DNA of 26,194 bases from CAZQXD01 sp964597315 (GTDB lineage Bacteria; Pseudomonadota; Gammaproteobacteria; Competibacterales; Competibacteraceae), in contig CAZQXD010000061.1 of assembly GCA_964597315.1 (NCBI GenBank), forward strand, positions 1-26,194. Direction: 5' to 3'. The notes beneath the pieces are model-generated. The model did not search any database, was not told the origin of the DNA, and worked only from the letters and a program-made list of their open reading frames with translations. Position 1 is the stretch's first letter. Every line of letters begins with the position of its first letter. Made by a program: the position numbers and the translations under genes. This document shows, piece after piece, positions 7,612 through 16,128 of this stretch.

Positions 7612-10609
7612 GTTGCCTGGCTCCTTCAGGGTCCAGAAAAACGGGGCTGGCGATGGTGGCAGCCAGTACCCGGCCATCGGCCAGGGGCAGGTTGACCACC
7701 TCGCCCATGCGTTGCAAACCGCCCTTGACTGCGGCCATGGCGATGGAGCGGCCCAGGGTGGGGCTGAAATAGCTGGAGGTGACGTGGCCGAGCATGGGCG
7801 TCGGCCCCTCAGTATCCAGGGTCTCGCCGGCCTTGACGATCTGCGCCCCCTCGGGCAGCACGTCCTGGGGATTCTCGGTGAGCAGGCCCACCAGTTGCTT
7901 GCGATCTTCCCGGACGGTATCGGAGCGGGACAGGGAACGTTTGCCGATAAAGTCCTTGTGCTTGGCCACTGTCCAGCTCATGCCCAAGTCCATGGGGGTC
8001 ATGGAGCCGTCGGTGTCCTGGCCGACAATGATGTAGCCCTTCTCGGCCCGCAGCACATGCATGGTCTCGGTGCCGTAGGGGGTAATATCAAACGCCTTGC
8101 CGGTCTCCACCACTGCCTCCCAGACCTGACGGCCATGGTTGGCGGAGACGTTGATTTCATAGGCCAGTTCCCCGGAGAAACTGATCCGCATCACCCGGGC
8201 CGACACCCCGGCGGCGACTCCAGGACGCCAAGCCATGAAGGGGAAGGCGTCGGGGGCGAAGTCGATGCCCTCGCAGATGGCGCCCACTACCTTGCGGCTG
8301 TTGGGCCCCGCCACGGCCAGGGTCGCCCAATGGTCCGTCACCGAGGTCAGATACACCTTGAGGTCCGGCCACTCGGTCTGCAACCAACGCTCCAGATGGT
8401 TCATGACGGCGGCGGCGCCGCCGGTGGTGGTGGTCATCAGGTAATGGTTCTCGCCCAGGCGCATGGTCACGCCGTCGTCGAACACCATGCCATCTTCCCC
8501 GAGCATCAACCCGTAGCGGCCGCTGCCCACAGCGAGTTTTTTCCAGGCGTTGGTATACACTCGATTCAGGAACTCCGCCGCGTCCGGCCCTTGAATGTCG
8601 ATTTTGCCCAGGGTGGAGGCGTCCATGATGCCCACGGAGCCACGCACCGCCAGCACTTCTCGGTTGACGGCAGCGTCCAGGGACTCGCCGGGCTTGGGGT
8701 AATACCAGGGCCGTTTCCATTGGCCTACGTTCTCGAATTCCGCCCCCTGTTGCACATGCCAGGCGTGCAGGGCCGTCTTGCGGATGGGATCGAACAGCTC
8801 CCCCAGATCCCGACCGGCAAGGGTTCCGAAGGTCACCGGGGTGTAGTTGGGCCTGAAGGTCGTGGTGCCGGTGGCCGGCAGGGATTGGTTCAGGGCTTTG
8901 GCCAGAATGGCCATGCCGTTGATATTGCCCAGCTTGCCCTGGTCGGTGCCGAAGCCCAGGGCGGTGTAGCGCTTGACGTGTTCGATGGACTCGAAACCCT
9001 CCCGGGCGGCCAGCACGATGTCGGCGGCGCTGGTGTCGTTCTGCAAGTCCACGAACTGCTTGGGACCCGGCTGGGGAGCGGGCGTCACCCACAGGCGTTG
9101 GAGGGGCTGTTCCTCTATCTGCTCGACACTGGGCAGGGTCGCGGCCACGGCCTCCAGCCCACACAGGGTGGCGGCCTCGGCGCCAGCCCGGAAACCCTCG
9201 GCCAAGCATTCGTGCAATTGAAAGCTGCCCTTGGCGGCGCCCACGGAACGCTCCGCCTGTACGGAGCGGCCCGGCACGAAACAGGCTTGGGCCTCGTCCC
9301 AGGCCACCTTGCCCCCGGACTGGGAGTGCAGATGCACCGCCGGACTCCAGCCCCCGGACACGGCCAGCAGGTCGCAGCCGATGTCCCGGACCGCGCCGGT
9401 GGCGGCGTCCCGGGCGGCATCGTAGCCCATGACCCGGACACCGCTCACCCGTTTGCCGCCCTTGACGTCCACCACGACCGAACCGGCGATGATCTCCACC
9501 CCCCGCTCCCGAACCTGGCGGGGCAGTTCCCCCTGGGGATCAAGTCGGGGGTCCACCACTGCCGCCACCGCCAGGTCGGCGTCTAGCAGGTCCAGGGCGG
9601 TCCGGTAGGCGTGGTCGTTATTGATGAACAGGACCGCCTCGCGGCCCGGCGCCACGGCGTATCGATTGATATAGGTACCGACGCTGGCGGCCAGCATCAC
9701 TCCAGGCCGGTCGTTGTTACCGAACACCAGGGGCCGCTCGATGGCGCCGGCGGCGATCACCACCTGTTTGGCGCGCACCTTCCACAACCGCTCCCGGGGA
9801 CCTTGACGCTGGGCCAGGGGCAGATGGTCAGTGAGTCGCTCTTGGATGGCCAGGTAATTGTGGTCCAGATAACCGTAGACCGTGGACCGGGGCAGCCGCC
9901 GCACCTCGGCCAGGCCGGACAGCTCCTCCACGGCCTTGGCCACCCACTCGACGGCGGGCTTGCCATCCATGCGCCGACGCTCCCCGAGCAGGCTGCCGCC
10001 GAATTCGTGTTGCTCGTCGGCGATGATCACCCGAGCCCCGGCCCGGCCCGCAGCCAGGGCGGCGGCCAGACCGGCGGGACCGGCCCCCACCACCAACACG
10101 TCACAATGGGCGTGGGTTTTGTCGTAGCTGTCCGGGTCCGCCTCGGTGGGGGCCTCCCCCAGACCGGCGGCCTTGCGGATGTAGTGTTCATACTTTGTCC
10201 ACAGGCTTGGAGGCCACATAAAGGTCTTGTAATAGAAACCGGCGGGCATGATCCGGGCGAACCACTGGTTGACCGCCGACAAATCCCACGCCAGGGACGG
10301 CCAGCAGTTCACCGGGTTGGCGCTCAGTCCGGCGTACAGTTCGGTTTGGGTGGCCCGGACGTTGGGCACGGTGTGCTTGCCGGTTTCCAGTTGCAGCAGG
10401 GCGTTGGGTTCCTCGGCGCCGTGGCCGACGATGCCCCGGGGCCGGTGCAGCTTGAAGCCCCGGGCCACCAGGCTCACCCCGTTGGCCAGCAGGGCCGAGG
10501 CCACGGTGTCCCCTTCGTAGCCTTGGTAGGACCTACCCTCGAAGCTGAAGCTCAGTGGCCGGGCGCGGTGGATGCGCCCACCCTGGGCCAGGCGGAAGGG
10601 CTGGCTCAT
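7604..10609 (-). CDS. soxA: Sarcosine oxidase, alpha subunit
   Basis: The large subunit (1001 residues, normal length) of the complex that oxidises sarcosine to glycine and passes the methyl carbon to tetrahydrofolate as 5,10-methylene-THF, releasing hydrogen peroxide. The N-terminal part has the 2Fe-2S-like fold of this family (SFEGRSYQGYEGDTVASALL, residues 21-40). It is followed by a dinucleotide-binding domain with VLVVGAGPAG at 171-180, a central NAD-binding region (FGNNDRPGVMLAASVG), and a C-terminal GcvT/aminomethyltransferase-like folate domain (GSVGIMDASTLGKIDIQGPD to the end). The start ATG overlaps the soxD stop as ATGA, so the two are translationally coupled. Confidence 0.97.
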   Translation of the reverse strand: MSQPFRLAQGGRIHRARPLSFSFEGRSYQGYEGDTVASALLANGVSLVARGFKLHRPRGIVGHGAEEPNALLQLETGKHTVPNVRATQTELYAGLSANPVNCWPSLAWDLSAVNQWFARIMPAGFYYKTFMWPPSLWTKYEHYIRKAAGLGEAPTEADPDSYDKTHAHCDVLVVGAGPAGLAAALAAGRAGARVIIADEQHEFGGSLLGERRRMDGKPAVEWVAKAVEELSGLAEVRRLPRSTVYGYLDHNYLAIQERLTDHLPLAQRQGPRERLWKVRAKQVVIAAGAIERPLVFGNNDRPGVMLAASVGTYINRYAVAPGREAVLFINNDHAYRTALDLLDADLAVAAVVDPRLDPQGELPRQVRERGVEIIAGSVVVDVKGGKRVSGVRVMGYDAARDAATGAVRDIGCDLLAVSGGWSPAVHLHSQSGGKVAWDEAQACFVPGRSVQAERSVGAAKGSFQLHECLAEGFRAGAEAATLCGLEAVAATLPSVEQIEEQPLQRLWVTPAPQPGPKQFVDLQNDTSAADIVLAAREGFESIEHVKRYTALGFGTDQGKLGNINGMAILAKALNQSLPATGTTTFRPNYTPVTFGTLAGRDLGELFDPIRKTALHAWHVQQGAEFENVGQWKRPWYYPKPGESLDAAVNREVLAVRGSVGIMDASTLGKIDIQGPDAAEFLNRVYTNAWKKLAVGSGRYGLMLGEDGMVFDDGVTMRLGENHYLMTTTTGGAAAVMNHLERWLQTEWPDLKVYLTSVTDHWATLAVAGPNSRKVVGAICEGIDFAPDAFPFMAWRPGVAAGVSARVMRISFSGELAYEINVSANHGRQVWEAVVETGKAFDITPYGTETMHVLRAEKGYIIVGQDTDGSMTPMDLGMSWTVAKHKDFIGKRSLSRSDTVREDRKQLVGLLTENPQDVLPEGAQIVKAGETLDTEGPTPMLGHVTSSYFSPTLGRSIAMAAVKGGLQRMGEVVNLPLADGRVLAATIASPVFLDPEGARQHV

Positions 10610-10887
10610 GACGGATCTCCGGGAGGGGTCTCACCCATCTTGTAGACGGCCTTGAACTCGTAGCTCACGGTATCGCGCACGGCGTTGAACCAGCGTCGGC
10701 AGCCATAGGTGTGGCGCCATTGTTCATGGTGTGGCCCCTTGGGGTTGTGGCGCATGAACAGATAATCGGCCCATTGCTCGTCGCTAAGCTGGTCCGGGTT
10801 TTCGGGGCGGACGATATGGGCCTCGCCCCCATAGCTGAATTCGTTCTCGTCCCGGGGGCCGCACCACGGGCAAGTGATTTGCAACAT
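10606..10887 (-). CDS. soxD: Sarcosine oxidase, delta subunit
   Basis: A 93-residue zinc-binding subunit. It shows the CPWCGPRDENEFSYGGEA start, with two zinc-ligand cysteines, and the HEQWRHTYGCRRWFNAVRDT segment with further His/Cys ligands. The delta subunit is structural and supports assembly of the alpha-beta-gamma-delta complex. ATG 10887 is chosen because GAGGA lies upstream at the right distance and the protein then begins MLQITCPWCG, as usual. A longer frame to 10992 starts inside the palindromic repeats and is not credible. It ends in a four-base overlap with soxA. Confidence 0.95.
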   Translation of the reverse strand: MLQITCPWCGPRDENEFSYGGEAHIVRPENPDQLSDEQWADYLFMRHNPKGPHHEQWRHTYGCRRWFNAVRDTVSYEFKAVYKMGETPPGDPS

Positions 10888-10911
10888 ATTGATGTTCCTC
10901 GGAGTTTTGAC

Positions 10912-11058
10912 CGATGCGGTGCGTGCCTCACCGCATCCTACAGAACTTGCCTTATCACCTTGCAATCTCGAACGATGCGGCTCGTGCCTCACCGCATCCT
11001 ACATCTCTACATCTCTCGAAAGGGTTGTAGGATGTGGTGAGCGACGCGAACCGCATCA
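10912..11058. repeat. Three REP-like palindromic repeats between soxB and soxD
   Basis: There are three related copies of a roughly 31-base element. Two lie in one orientation (10912-10942 and 10973-11003) and one is inverted (11026-11058). Copy 1 has a perfect 9-bp stem, GATGCGGTG (10913-10921) with CACCGCATC (10929-10937). The outer part of copy 2 (10988-11003) pairs with copy 3 (11026-11041) at 15 of 16 positions, giving a longer hairpin. The consensus TGTAGGATGCGGTGAG is the kind of dispersed palindrome common between genes in Gammaproteobacteria. It fills the only large gap inside the sox operon and may affect mRNA stability or subunit ratio. Confidence 0.82.
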
Positions 11059-11072
11059 TGGTCAAGGGGAGT

Positions 11073-12323
11073 TCAGTGCGCCACCCCCGCCGCCCCATGC
11101 TCGTCGATCAAATGCCCGGTCACGAAACGCTCCAGGGAAAACGGCGCGTTCAGGGGGTGGGGCCGATCCTGGGCGATAGTGTGAGCGAACACCCAGCCGG
11201 AGCCGGGGGTGGCCTTGAAACCGCCGGTGCCCCAGCCGCAATTGAAATACAGGCCCCGCACCGGAGTCTTGGAGATGATCGGACAGGCGTCCGGGCAGAC
11301 GTCCACGATGCCGCCCCACTGGCGGTTCATGCGCACCCGGCTGAAGCTGGGAAACAGCTCCTTGATGGCCGCCAGAACGCCTTCGATGACATGGTAGCTG
11401 CCCCGCTGGCCGTAGCCGTTGTATTGGTCGATACCGGCGCCGATCACCAGGTCCCCCTTGTCGGATTGGCTGATATAGCCATGCACGGCGTTGGACATGA
11501 TCACCGTATGCAGCACCGGCTTCAGTGGCTCGGAGACCAGGGCTTGCAGGGGATGGCTCTCGATGGGCAAACGCAACCCCGCCATGGCGGCCAGCACGCT
11601 GGCGTGACCGGCCACCACCACCCCCACTTTTTTGGCCTTGATAAAGCCCCGGCTGGTCTCCACCCCCAGCACCCGACCGTCCTCGCGGCGGATGCCGGTG
11701 ACCTCGCACTTCTGGATGATATCCACCCCGCGCTGGTCGGCGCCCCGGGCGAAGCCCCAGGCCACGGCGTCATGGCGGGCCACCCCGCCCCGGGGTTGCC
11801 AGGAGGCCCCCAAGATGGGATAGCGGGCGTTGGGGGAGTCGTTAATGATGGGCACCCGTTCCTTGACCTGGCGAGTGTCCAGCACTTCGCCGTCGATGCC
11901 GTTGAGGCGGTTGGCGTTGACCCGGCGCTGAATGTCGCGCATGTCCTGGAGGGTATGGCCCAGGTTCAGCACCCCCCGCTGGCTGAACATCACGTTGTAG
12001 TTCAGGTCCTGGGACAGGCCCTCCCACAGTTGCATGGCTTTTTCGTACAGCCAGGCGGACTCGTCCCACAGGTAATTGGAACGCACGATAGTGGTGTTGC
12101 GGCCGGTGTTGCCCCCCCCCAGCCAGCCCTTCTCCAACACCGCCACATTGGTGATGCCGTGTTCCTTGGCCAGGTAATAGGCTGTGGCCAGGCCATGGCC
12201 GCCGCCCCCCACGATCACCACGTCGTATTCCGCCTTAGGCTCGGGACTGCGCCAGGCCCGCTCCCAGTTCTGGTGGTGGCTCAGGGCGTTGCGGACCAGG
12301 CTGAAGAGGGAGTAACGGCTCAT
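11073..12323 (-). CDS. soxB: Sarcosine oxidase, beta subunit
   Basis: The flavin-bearing catalytic subunit (416 residues, normal length). It has an N-terminal Rossmann motif VVIVGGGGHGLATAYYLAKE, then EKGWLGGGNTGRNTTIVRSNY, the glycine-oxidase/DadA-type FAD fold, and a C-terminal GFKATPGSGWVFAHTIA. In the known enzyme it binds FAD and covalent FMN at the interface with the alpha subunit and carries out sarcosine demethylation. ATG 12323 follows the sdaA stop by about 20 bases and has AAGG upstream. The next subunit gene, soxD, is 185 bases downstream across the palindromic repeats, whereas the other sox genes overlap. Confidence 0.97.
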   Translation of the reverse strand: MSRYSLFSLVRNALSHHQNWERAWRSPEPKAEYDVVIVGGGGHGLATAYYLAKEHGITNVAVLEKGWLGGGNTGRNTTIVRSNYLWDESAWLYEKAMQLWEGLSQDLNYNVMFSQRGVLNLGHTLQDMRDIQRRVNANRLNGIDGEVLDTRQVKERVPIINDSPNARYPILGASWQPRGGVARHDAVAWGFARGADQRGVDIIQKCEVTGIRREDGRVLGVETSRGFIKAKKVGVVVAGHASVLAAMAGLRLPIESHPLQALVSEPLKPVLHTVIMSNAVHGYISQSDKGDLVIGAGIDQYNGYGQRGSYHVIEGVLAAIKELFPSFSRVRMNRQWGGIVDVCPDACPIISKTPVRGLYFNCGWGTGGFKATPGSGWVFAHTIAQDRPHPLNAPFSLERFVTGHLIDEHGAAGVAH

Positions 12324-12342
12324 GGATTCAAACCTTTTTTCT

Positions 12343-13722
12343 CTAACATTCGATCACGTTCACGGCCAGCCCGCCCCGGGCGGTTTCCTTGTACTTGTCC
12401 TTCATATCCTTGCCGGTATCGCGCATGGTCCTGATGACTTTATCCAAGGATACGAAGTGCTTGCCGTCACCCCGCAGGGCCATGCGGGCGGCGTTGATGG
12501 CCTTGATGGAGGCCATAGCGTTGCGCTCGATACAGGGTACTTGCACCAGCCCGCCAATGGGGTCGCAGGTCAGGCCCAGATTGTGTTCCATGCCGATCTC
12601 GGCGGCGTTCTCCACCTGCTCGGGGGTGCCCCCCAGCACTTCGGCCAAAGCCCCGGCGGCCATGGAACAGGCCGACCCCACCTCTCCCTGGCAGCCCACC
12701 TCGGCCCCGGAGATACTGGCGTTTTCCTTGTATAAAACACCGATGGCCCCGGCGGTGAGCAAAAATCGCAGTACCCCGTCCTCGCTGGACCAGGGCACGA
12801 AGCGCACGTAGTAGTGCAGCACCGCTGGAACGATGCCCGCCGCGCCGTTGGTGGGAGCGGTGACCACCCGCCCGCCAGCGGCGTTCTCCTCGTTCACCGC
12901 CAGGGCGTAGAGGTTTACCCAGTCCATGATGGTCAGGGGATCGCGCAGGGCCGCCTCCGGGGTGGAGGACAGCTTGCGGTACAACTCTGCGGCCCGGCGC
13001 TTGACTTTTAGCCCGCCGGGCATGATGCCCTCGTGCTTGCAGCCGGCGGCCACGCATTCCTGCATCACCCCCCAGATTTTCAGCAAGCCCTCGCGGATCT
13101 CCGCTTCCGTGCGCCAAACCTTCTCGTTCTCCAGCATGAGCTGGCTGATAGGCAGCCGCTGCTCGGCGCACAGGGCCAGCAATGTTTTGGCGGACTTGAA
13201 CGGATAGGGCTGGGGGGTGTCGTCCAGCTTGATACGGTCGGCCCCGGCGGCGGCCTCGTTGACTACGAAGCCGCCGCCCACGGAGTAATAGGTCTTGTGG
13301 CGCAGTTCCCGCCCTTCGCCGTCGAAGGCGGTGAAAATCATACCGTTGGGATGATAGGGTAAGCTCTTGCGCTTGTGCATGAGCAGATGTTCTTTTTCCC
13401 TAAAGGCAATCTCGTGTCCGCCTAGCAGCCGCAGCCGCCCGGACTGGCGAATCCGGGCCAGGCGCTCGTCCGTGCTGCTTGGGTCGATGGCTTCTGGAGC
13501 TTCACCTTCCAGCCCCAGCAGCACGGCCTTGTCGGAACCATGGCCCTTGCCGGTGGCCCCCAGAGAGCCGTACAGCTCGGTCTTGACGGCGCGGGTCTGT
13601 TCCAGCAGGCCGCCATCCCGTAGCCCTTCGGCAAAGCGCAGGGCGGCGCGCATCGGCCCCACGGTGTGGGAGCTAGACGGGCCGATGCCAATCTTGAACA
13701 GGTCGAATACGCTGATGGCCAT
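12343..13722 (-). CDS. sdaA: L-serine dehydratase, single-chain iron-sulfur type
   Basis: It deaminates L-serine to pyruvate and ammonia using a 4Fe-4S cluster. The 459 residues cover both alpha and beta domains: SVFDLFKIGIGPSSSHTVGPM at the start, TAPTNGAAGIVPAVLHYY in the centre, and cluster cysteines in GAEVGCQGEVGSACSMAAG and LTCDPIGGLVQVPC. The chain ends in Cys (NVIEC), as in enzymes where the C-terminal Cys reaches back to the cluster. ATG 13722 has AGAGG about nine bases upstream. As first gene before soxBDAG, it probably removes serine made from sarcosine-derived glycine and methylene-THF. No riboswitch or clear promoter was recognised in the 168 bases upstream. Confidence 0.97.
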   Translation of the reverse strand: MAISVFDLFKIGIGPSSSHTVGPMRAALRFAEGLRDGGLLEQTRAVKTELYGSLGATGKGHGSDKAVLLGLEGEAPEAIDPSSTDERLARIRQSGRLRLLGGHEIAFREKEHLLMHKRKSLPYHPNGMIFTAFDGEGRELRHKTYYSVGGGFVVNEAAAGADRIKLDDTPQPYPFKSAKTLLALCAEQRLPISQLMLENEKVWRTEAEIREGLLKIWGVMQECVAAGCKHEGIMPGGLKVKRRAAELYRKLSSTPEAALRDPLTIMDWVNLYALAVNEENAAGGRVVTAPTNGAAGIVPAVLHYYVRFVPWSSEDGVLRFLLTAGAIGVLYKENASISGAEVGCQGEVGSACSMAAGALAEVLGGTPEQVENAAEIGMEHNLGLTCDPIGGLVQVPCIERNAMASIKAINAARMALRGDGKHFVSLDKVIRTMRDTGKDMKDKYKETARGGLAVNVIEC

Positions 13723-13890
13723 AGGGGTCGCCTCTTGACTAAACGACAGGGGATACCGAAAAGCTTAGTACCTTCCCGCCCCTGAACCGCAACCACTATT
13801 AAGTCAAAGTCACCGCCGGATCACTTACATATAAGAGACGTGGTATGGGTGCGGATGCGACATGGCCCGGAACGGCGACCGGATAACGTT

Positions 13891-14439
13891 CTATCCATCC
13901 CCGCGCCCGCGAAATAGTCGCAGCAATTTATCCAGCGTTTCGATGGCGGGTCGCCTGTCCTCCAGCAGTTGCCGTGGAAAAAGCCACGCGTAGCTTTCGG
14001 GTAACGTTGGATCTCCGTGGAAAAGCTTTCTCAGCCGATGCTTGCAGTCGTTCGAGGCCGACGGCACGGAGTGGGCCAGTATGTCTAGCAATAATCCTTC
14101 CAGGCAGGGGCGGGGACCGATCAATTCGGTGCGTTCCCGTCTGGCCCGTCGATGTAGCTCCGGGGTCCAGATCAAGTCCGTGTCCAGCAGCGCGGCTCGG
14201 GTGTCGAAGGCGGCATTACGGCTACGACCGAGGACGGTTTGCAGCACGTTTTCAGGACCTTTCCCATGGGCGTTGATAACCTTAACGGACACGCCGCAAT
14301 TCCGGTCAAGGTAAAGCCCTTTCAGATACTTGACAAAGGCTACATCGCAATATCCCTCGCCCACGATCAACACGGTGCGGTTGGTGCGAAGCCGATGTGG
14401 CCGACGGCATGCCGAAAGCCGAGGCGGCCAGGCGCCACA
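13891..14439 (-). CDS. TOPRIM-domain protein (OLD/RloB-like partner), start hidden in or near the gap
   Basis: A small TOPRIM-type protein of about 160 visible residues. It has the glutamate motif RTVLIVGEGYCDVAFVKYLK, then NAHGKGPENVL, and the acidic motif ALLDTDLIW. A helical C-terminal part contains PCLEGLLLDIL. TOPRIM folds bind metal and act as nucleases in OLD-type systems; this one could be the nuclease arm of the ATPase just upstream. In this frame, coding-looking sequence (RRPHRLRTNRTVLIVGEG) continues above the TTG at 14373 towards the 10-N gap. The true start is therefore probably in or next to the gap; GTG 14376 and TTG 14373 are weaker options. Its function is inferred from the fold and the neighbour. 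Confidence 0.72.
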   Translation of the reverse strand, partial: CGAWPPRLSACRRPHRLRTNRTVLIVGEGYCDVAFVKYLKGLYLDRNCGVSVKVINAHGKGPENVLQTVLGRSRNAAFDTRAALLDTDLIWTPELHRRARRERTELIGPRPCLEGLLLDILAHSVPSASNDCKHRLRKLFHGDPTLPESYAWLFPRQLLEDRRPAIETLDKLLRLFRGRGDG

Positions 14440-14440
14440 T

Positions 14441-14450
14441 NNNNNNNNNN
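14441..14450. other. Assembly gap of 10 N between the ATPase and TOPRIM genes
   Basis: Ten N look like a scaffolder's minimal gap rather than a measured size. The gap falls where the ATPase should stop and the TOPRIM protein should start, so the exact end, start and overlap of the two genes cannot be read. Confidence 0.95.
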
Positions 14451-15638
14451 GATATCCGGTACCGCCCCATAGGCGCCCGCCAAATATTTGCTATACAGAT
14501 TCTCATCGTTGCGCACCCCCTGCATTTCGTCCAGACGCCAGGCTTCGCTGCAACTTTCACCGGTCTTTCGCACCAGCATCACCTGAGACTTGTGCAGCAG
14601 GTTGAGTATTTCCAGGGTATGGCTGGTGAACAGCATCTGCGCATTGTGCGGATTGGTCCGCTCGTCCAGAAACAGCTCTAGCACCTCGGCCACCAAGTGG
14701 GTGTGAAGATCGGATTCCAGTTCGTCAATAATGACCAATCCCCCCGTCCGCAGCGCCGGCAGAATACGACTGAGTAATACGTAAGCCGACTGGGTGCCGT
14801 TGGATTCCTGAAGCAAGGAACGCTTGACCGTCCTGCCCGGGCCGCGATGGAGACCAAAGGGAATAGCAATTTCCCGGTTTTCCGGTGGCTCGTCGGGGGG
14901 TTTGTGACGCTCAATGACAAGATCGGTCAGACCCAGGTCCCAACGACGCAGCAAGTCGATCATGCGCTCCCGCTCTGTCTCGTGATCCAAATAAAAGTCG
15001 CTGGCTCTAAAAAGATCTTCGTAGTGATAAGGCTGTCGGCCCCAATAGTCGATATTGGTATACACACCCTGTAGATAATCAACGAGTCGCGTGGCTAGCT
15101 CCACCTGGAACTGCGCGGCGGTACTGATGAGTGACGCATTGTCGCGTACCCGCCGCAACGCGGCGTGGCTCAGTCCGAAGCGCTTCTGTTTTATCTGATA
15201 GCCCACTTGTTCCGACTGCCAATCACGGCGGAACAGATAGCTGAAATAGCGACTGGTCTTGACATATAACGCCTCGGATAGCACCCGCTCGGCGGTCAAG
15301 TTCAAAGTATAGCGATAGAGTTCACCCTCCATTTCGAACTCGGCCTCAAACTCGCTGCCCCCCTGGGGGGCAAAAAAATGAGGCTCAACCAATAATTCGG
15401 ATTTGGATGAAACACGGAAAGAATCGCGCACGAACCACGTCAGAAAGGACAGCGGCTTGATGAGATTGGTCTTGCCGGAGGCATTGGGACCTACTACCGC
15501 CAACAGCTTGCTCAACTGCTGACCTGTCGGACTGACGAAGGAACGCCGGTCATTGGGGGCATGGCGGTTGAGCCGGAAAGATATTTCCGCCTCGCCCATG
15601 AACGACAGAAAGTTCCTGAAACGGAAGTAATGCAACAT
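14451..15638 (-). CDS. AAA/ABC-type ATPase (RloA/OLD-like), stop hidden in the gap
   Basis: An ATPase of the AAA_15/AAA_21 (RecF/SMC-like) kind, 396 residues to the gap edge. It starts MLHYFRFRNFLSF. Walker A is GPNASGKTN at 50-58, an ABC-signature-like segment ESNGTQSAYVLLS is at 278-290, Walker B LVIIDE at 301-306, the D-loop region ESDLHTH follows, and a switch His ends FTSH (340). The last visible residues LAGAYGAVPDI look like a natural C-terminus, so the open frame continuing to 14367 past the N is probably out of register. With the TOPRIM gene directly downstream it forms a two-gene cassette of the type seen in OLD, RloAB and AbiL defence. Target and trigger are unknown. Confidence 0.85.
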
Positions 15639-15820
15639 GTCTTGAGCTATGGAAATCCGTTTTTGTGGAAATATCGTAAATATTGCCTTTCAACTCAGTG
15701 AAATCAAGCTTTATCCGAACAAGTATCCGACCGACCCGTCATCCATCCTCGCCGCCGGACAGGCATCAGCAGCCCGCCGTCCGCATGTCTGAGAAGGTTT
15801 GGGCACATATGGAGTACAAC

Positions 15821-15856
15821 AAAAAAGGCCGGCTCCCCCTTCGGACGAGCCGGCCT
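15821..15856 (-). terminator. Rho-independent terminator, minus strand
   Basis: A perfect 10-bp stem (AGGCCGGCTC at 15826-15835, GAGCCGGCCT at 15847-15856) with an 11-base loop. Read on the minus strand it is followed by six T (A-run at 15821-15826). It lies 30 bases after the stop of the putP remnant and is most likely the original terminator of that gene. It also separates the ATPase operon from genes upstream. Confidence 0.88.
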
Positions 15857-15885
15857 CACATGGAAACAGCCTGGACCACTGCCCC

Positions 15886-16093
15886 TTAGCGTACCGCCTG
15901 CTCCACTTCGTAGAACTCCGCCTGGACCTCCCGGCCCGGCTCCCGGCCTAGCAGGTTGACGCCGATCACGGTCAGGGCGCAGAAGATGAACCCGGGCAGG
16001 ATTTCATGCATATCGAACATGTTGAACAGCCCCCCCGAGAGTTGCTTCCAGACCACCACGGTGACCGCGCCGACGATGATCCCGGCCAGTTGA
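15886..16093 (-). pseudogene. putP: 3' remnant of a sodium/proline symporter gene
   Basis: The minus strand encodes about 68 residues that match the C-terminus of PutP-type sodium:solute symporters: QLAGIIVGAVTVVVWKQLSG, then a membrane segment ILPGFIFCALTVIGVNLLG, then a hydrophilic tail ending EVEQAVR and a TAA at 15886-15888. The N-terminal 85 percent or so of the protein is absent. The matching stretch ends near 16090, and an in-frame stop (TTA on plus) lies at 16105-16107. Its own terminator is intact downstream. The next gene, an Lrp-type regulator, begins only about 40 bases away on the other strand. It is either a real deletion or a contig mis-join. Confidence 0.8.
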
Positions 16094-16128
16094 GAAAAGT
16101 GAATTTAGCAGTGGAAAATTCTAAACAG

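Noticed and set aside
7133..9586. A long plus-strand open frame of 817 codons
   Set aside because: It is the shadow of soxA/soxG on the other strand. GC-rich codon bias keeps the opposite frame open, and the translation has no family resemblance.
10912..11058. Possible CRISPR-like repeats
   Set aside because: There are only three copies, one inverted and each internally palindromic, with unequal spacers and no cas genes nearby. They fit REP-type elements instead.
13723..13890. Glycine riboswitch or other leader upstream of sdaA
   Set aside because: I looked for a glycine-aptamer-like paired structure and a terminator and saw neither in these 168 bases.
13891..15638. Assignment of the ATPase-TOPRIM pair to PARIS or a retron system
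   Set aside because: The TOPRIM protein does not show recognisable AriB features, and no reverse transcriptase or structured RNA gene is seen. Only a general OLD/RloAB-like label is supported.
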